Source: Chromera velia
Lineage: Eukaryota > Sar > Chromeraceae
Assembly (NCBI GenBank): GCA_018398765.1
Contig: JAHBMJ010002049.1
Coordinates: 1 to 23,178 of the forward strand
Direction of reading: 5' to 3'
DNA: 23,178 bases
A program made the translations under genes and the position numbers. Under the pieces are notes generated by a model that saw only the letters and a program-made list of their open reading frames with translations, was not told where the DNA came from and searched no databases. The first letter of the stretch is position 1. Each line of letters begins with the position of its first letter. Shown here one piece after another: positions 21,004 to 23,178 of this stretch.

Positions 21004-21465
21004 TCACTGTCTCTGCTGGAATCTCTCGTTGATAGGAGAGACCATGACAGCCCCTTCAAAGATCCTCGGGATCGGCACGTGCTCGTGGGCCCACCCCGAG
21101 TCCATCCCTGCCTGGATGCACCTCGCCCTCTGGAACCAGCTGAGGGTGTCGGAGCGCAGGTGGAGAGAGTCGTCCTCCGACGGGTCGCTGCAGAGGGTGT
21201 CGGTTGACCACGTTCTCTGCAGAATGCCTGGGGGTGACCAGGATCCCACCACCATGCCGCACGGGTGCACCTCGTAGCCCTCCCCCTCGTCTTCCAAGGG
21301 GGGTGTTGCACCAAGGACCATCCCGCACGGATGTACGATGTAGTCCTCGCTTCCGTCGTCTGATGGAGAAGGGGGAAGGGCGGGGGGGAGAGGGCGTCTC
21401 ACCAGAGAGGACCGGAAGCGAGAAAGCAAGCGGCAGGGCAAGCGAAGCATTCTCCGGGGGAGCAT
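21004..21465 (-). CDS. Possible small protein with a 22-residue internal repeat
   Basis: The frame runs from an ATG at 21465 for 153 codons, and stays open upstream to 21567 without another ATG. I do not recognise the family. The first 25 residues are Arg/Leu-rich (MLPRRMLRLPCRLLSRFRSS), like an organelle-targeting or signal segment, followed by a Pro-rich stretch. The motif Y-x-VHPCGMV-x-G then occurs twice, at residues about 42-51 and 64-73. The seven VHPCGMV codons differ at four third positions and nowhere else (21316-21336 versus 21250-21270), which is what selection on this frame would leave. The C-terminal half is acidic with two S-x-DTL segments. The local GC is raised, as in the M19 exons. 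An alternative model has a 43-bp intron on the minus strand (GTGAGA at 21402 to a pyrimidine tract and CAG at 21360), which would change the N-terminal frame. Boundaries are uncertain. Confidence 0.4.
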   Translation of the reverse strand: MLPRRMLRLPCRLLSRFRSSLVRRPLPPALPPSPSDDGSEDYIVHPCGMVLGATPPLEDEGEGYEVHPCGMVVGSWSPPGILQRTWSTDTLCSDPSEDDSLHLRSDTLSWFQRARCIQAGMDSGWAHEHVPIPRIFEGAVMVSPINERFQQRQ

Positions 21466-21753
21466 GATTGGACTGTCTGACAGGAGATGCAATCGGCCGT
21501 TGTTTGCAAGATGTATATATCGATATAGAAAGAACTTGAACGTGCAACCGTTGTTCGGATATTTCAACCGAAAGGTTCAGAAGGATTCAGATCATTGGTC
21601 GTTCTGAGTGATCAATGAGAAAGATGGGTTCATATTCAGGCCACAGTAGAAATGTCTTCATCAAATAATGGTGTAGTATTGTCGATCTGACAGTCGGGTC
21701 AGACTCGGTCTGTATTGCATGCATGCATGATCAAAATTAACGGCTAAAATTAA
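21466..21753. other. Spacer before the retrotransposon fragment
   Basis: No gene is seen. It is relatively AT-rich after 21480 and includes the overlapping palindromes TGCATGCATGCA at 21716-21727. The 5' truncation point of the retrotransposon relic probably lies near its right edge, because the recognisable frame opens after a TAA at 21751-21753. Confidence 0.4.
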
Positions 21754-22888
21754 CAGCCCGCGGAGCTCCAACAGCTCCCGTGGGTAAGTGTGTGCGAGCA
21801 GGCATTCCGACACGCGCGAGAGAGGGTGAAAGAAGTGAAACTTTCACACAAGCATCTCTTATCCCCCCGAGCCCCAGATTGGGAAGGTCAGATAGACAAG
21901 TGGTTAAAAGAAGAGGGAAGACAACAGCAGCACGAGATGACCCAGGCCTTACATAGGTATGGAAGGGATTTGCTCCTTCAGCAGCAGTCAGAAACAGGAA
22001 AAGCGAGACTAAGGTCTTGCGTAGGGGGTCCCGCCTCCACATGGCTGACAGCTATGCCCTCTTCACACTGGACCACCATTGCTCCCACATACTCCCACAT
22101 CGTTCTTTGTCGCACTCCGTCTTCGGTTAGGTTTGGACCTTCCAGAGATTCAGAGAAACCCAATCTGTGCGTGCGGCGCTCCGCTGGACCTAGCGGGACA
22201 CCATGTACAAAGATGTGCGACGGGGGGGGGGATTTGGTGGAGGCATAAACAGGTCAAGGACGCATTCTGCAATATTTTGTCGGGGGTGCGTCATACCTAC
22301 GTGTCGAGAGAACATACGTTTGCACAGCTCGGCCTTTCCACCCCAAACAGATTGGTCGAGGAAAGCCAGAAGAGACCAGACTTCCTATCAGGAATGCCAT
22401 CAGGGGACAGCTATCTGGGAGACGTGTCCGTCACTCATCCCATGTCTGTGGATGTAGCTCGCCTGCGTCGAATGTCCAATTATACAGGGGCCTAGGCAGG
22501 GACAGCAGCCAGAGATATGAAAACGGTGAAGGACAGGAAGTACAAGGCCATCTGCAAAGAGCTAGGCCTCGAATTTGTCCCGCTGGTGTTTGAAACGTAT
22601 GGAAGGCCGGGGAAGAGGACGGTAGAGTTTTTGATAACTGTAGTAAATCATGTAGCAAGCAGACTGAGAGGGGGTGAAGGCTTTACAGCGGTCCAGAGCA
22701 GACTGATGCAACAGTACTTCAAAATTCTGTCGTGCACCTTGCAGAGATTTGTGGCAGCAAACATGCTTTCTTCCATTCACTCACGGAGAGGGAGAAGGGG
22801 TCCTTTCCAAGCGGAGCCATTGCTGGCTCGCGACGTGGCAGCGTTTTCTGTCCCCGTACAGGGGGCAGGGGGCGCTAACGGCGAGTGA
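21754..22888 (+). pseudogene. 5'-truncated, disrupted non-LTR retrotransposon ORF (zinc knuckle and endonuclease-like C-terminus)
   Basis: This matches the C-terminal region of non-LTR reverse-transcriptase polyproteins; the polymerase core is missing. In order: a charged Gln/Glu/Arg-rich linker, GPASTWLTAMPS (about 22029-22064), LRLRLGL (about 22120-22140), a zinc knuckle C-A-C-G-x7-GHH-x3-C (spacing C-x-C-x8-H-x4-C), WWRHKQVKDAF, RPD-x13-D within DVSVTHP, then KYKAICKELG and FVPLVFETYGRPG. The RPD-x12-14-D pattern after a Cys/His knuckle is typical of R2-like elements with a restriction-like endonuclease. Two lesions are visible: a one-frame shift between the WLTAMPS segment and the LRLRLGL segment (around 22070-22110), and an in-frame TAG at 22493-22495, after which the same frame continues with recognisable sequence to 22888. 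A 10-base G run (22222-22231) does not break the frame. It is a dead copy, though only lightly degraded. Confidence 0.85.
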
Positions 22889-23178
22889 AGGACAGGGTGA
22901 AGTAAAGACTGAGCTGATTGAATGGGCGGAGAACGACGGAGAAGCGTAAAGAAGTAAAGGGCTAGAGACAGAAAAGAATCGGACAGGAAGAGTTGTTTAT
23001 TGAAAAGTTGTTGTTTGAGAGTGTTAATTTGGGCTGACAGGGGCGATTGAAGTTGATGTAAAAGAGAAACTACGAAAAAAAACATGATAGAGAGGCAGGC
23101 AGAGTCAGAAACTAAGGGTGGATAGATTAGGGTAGATTAGGAAGAAACTGGCCTACGCATGATACCCAATACCGTACA
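22889..23178. other. 3' flank of the retrotransposon fragment
   Basis: No gene is seen. It may include the element's 3' UTR. An 8-base A run at about 23073-23080 could be a remnant tail, but no convincing target-site duplication pairs with the left side. Near 23118-23141 there is a short GTAGATTAG-like duplication. The window ends here. Confidence 0.35.

Overview
The window looks like nuclear DNA of a unicellular eukaryote with a repeat-rich, roughly 50% GC genome. It has one GT-AG-interrupted enzyme gene, long gene-free spacers full of microsatellites, a large satellite array and a decayed non-LTR retrotransposon. The palindrome TGCATGCA, a known AP2-factor target in apicomplexans, is over-represented outside the satellite. 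My best guess is an alveolate such as a chromerid alga; this is inference and only weakly supported.

Layout. 1-340 is AT-rich with simple repeats. 341-2088 has no gene I recognise but holds an (AAGT)n microsatellite and a separated 18-bp inverted repeat. 2089-13609 is one uninterrupted tandem satellite of about 58 monomers in two main length classes (202 and 192 bp), plus rarer 159- and 187-bp forms. Shared rare variants show higher-order block duplications. Both array ends and the main indel variants fall in the same short dyad of the monomer. 13610-14322 is the upstream region of a two-exon gene (14323-14765 and 14926-15748) for a 421-residue M19-family (membrane/renal dipeptidase-like) protein that lacks several canonical metal ligands. 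15749-21003 is a long spacer with purine- and pyrimidine-rich tracts, a recent 140-bp tandem duplication at 17801-18120 and a larger direct repeat around it. 21004-21465 on the minus strand is a possible small coding region with a 22-residue internal repeat whose nucleotide differences are mostly silent. 21754-22888 is the 3' part of a non-LTR retrotransposon open reading frame (zinc knuckle plus restriction-like-endonuclease-like motifs), broken by one frameshift and one stop codon.

Nothing here reads as a multi-gene system. The only confidently functional gene is the M19 protein. The most unusual material is the satellite: its nucleosome-like period, its block structure and its rearrangement-prone dyad make it a candidate structural (for example centromeric or heterochromatic) repeat. 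Its 60-80 residue reading frames are by-products of the repeat and not genes.
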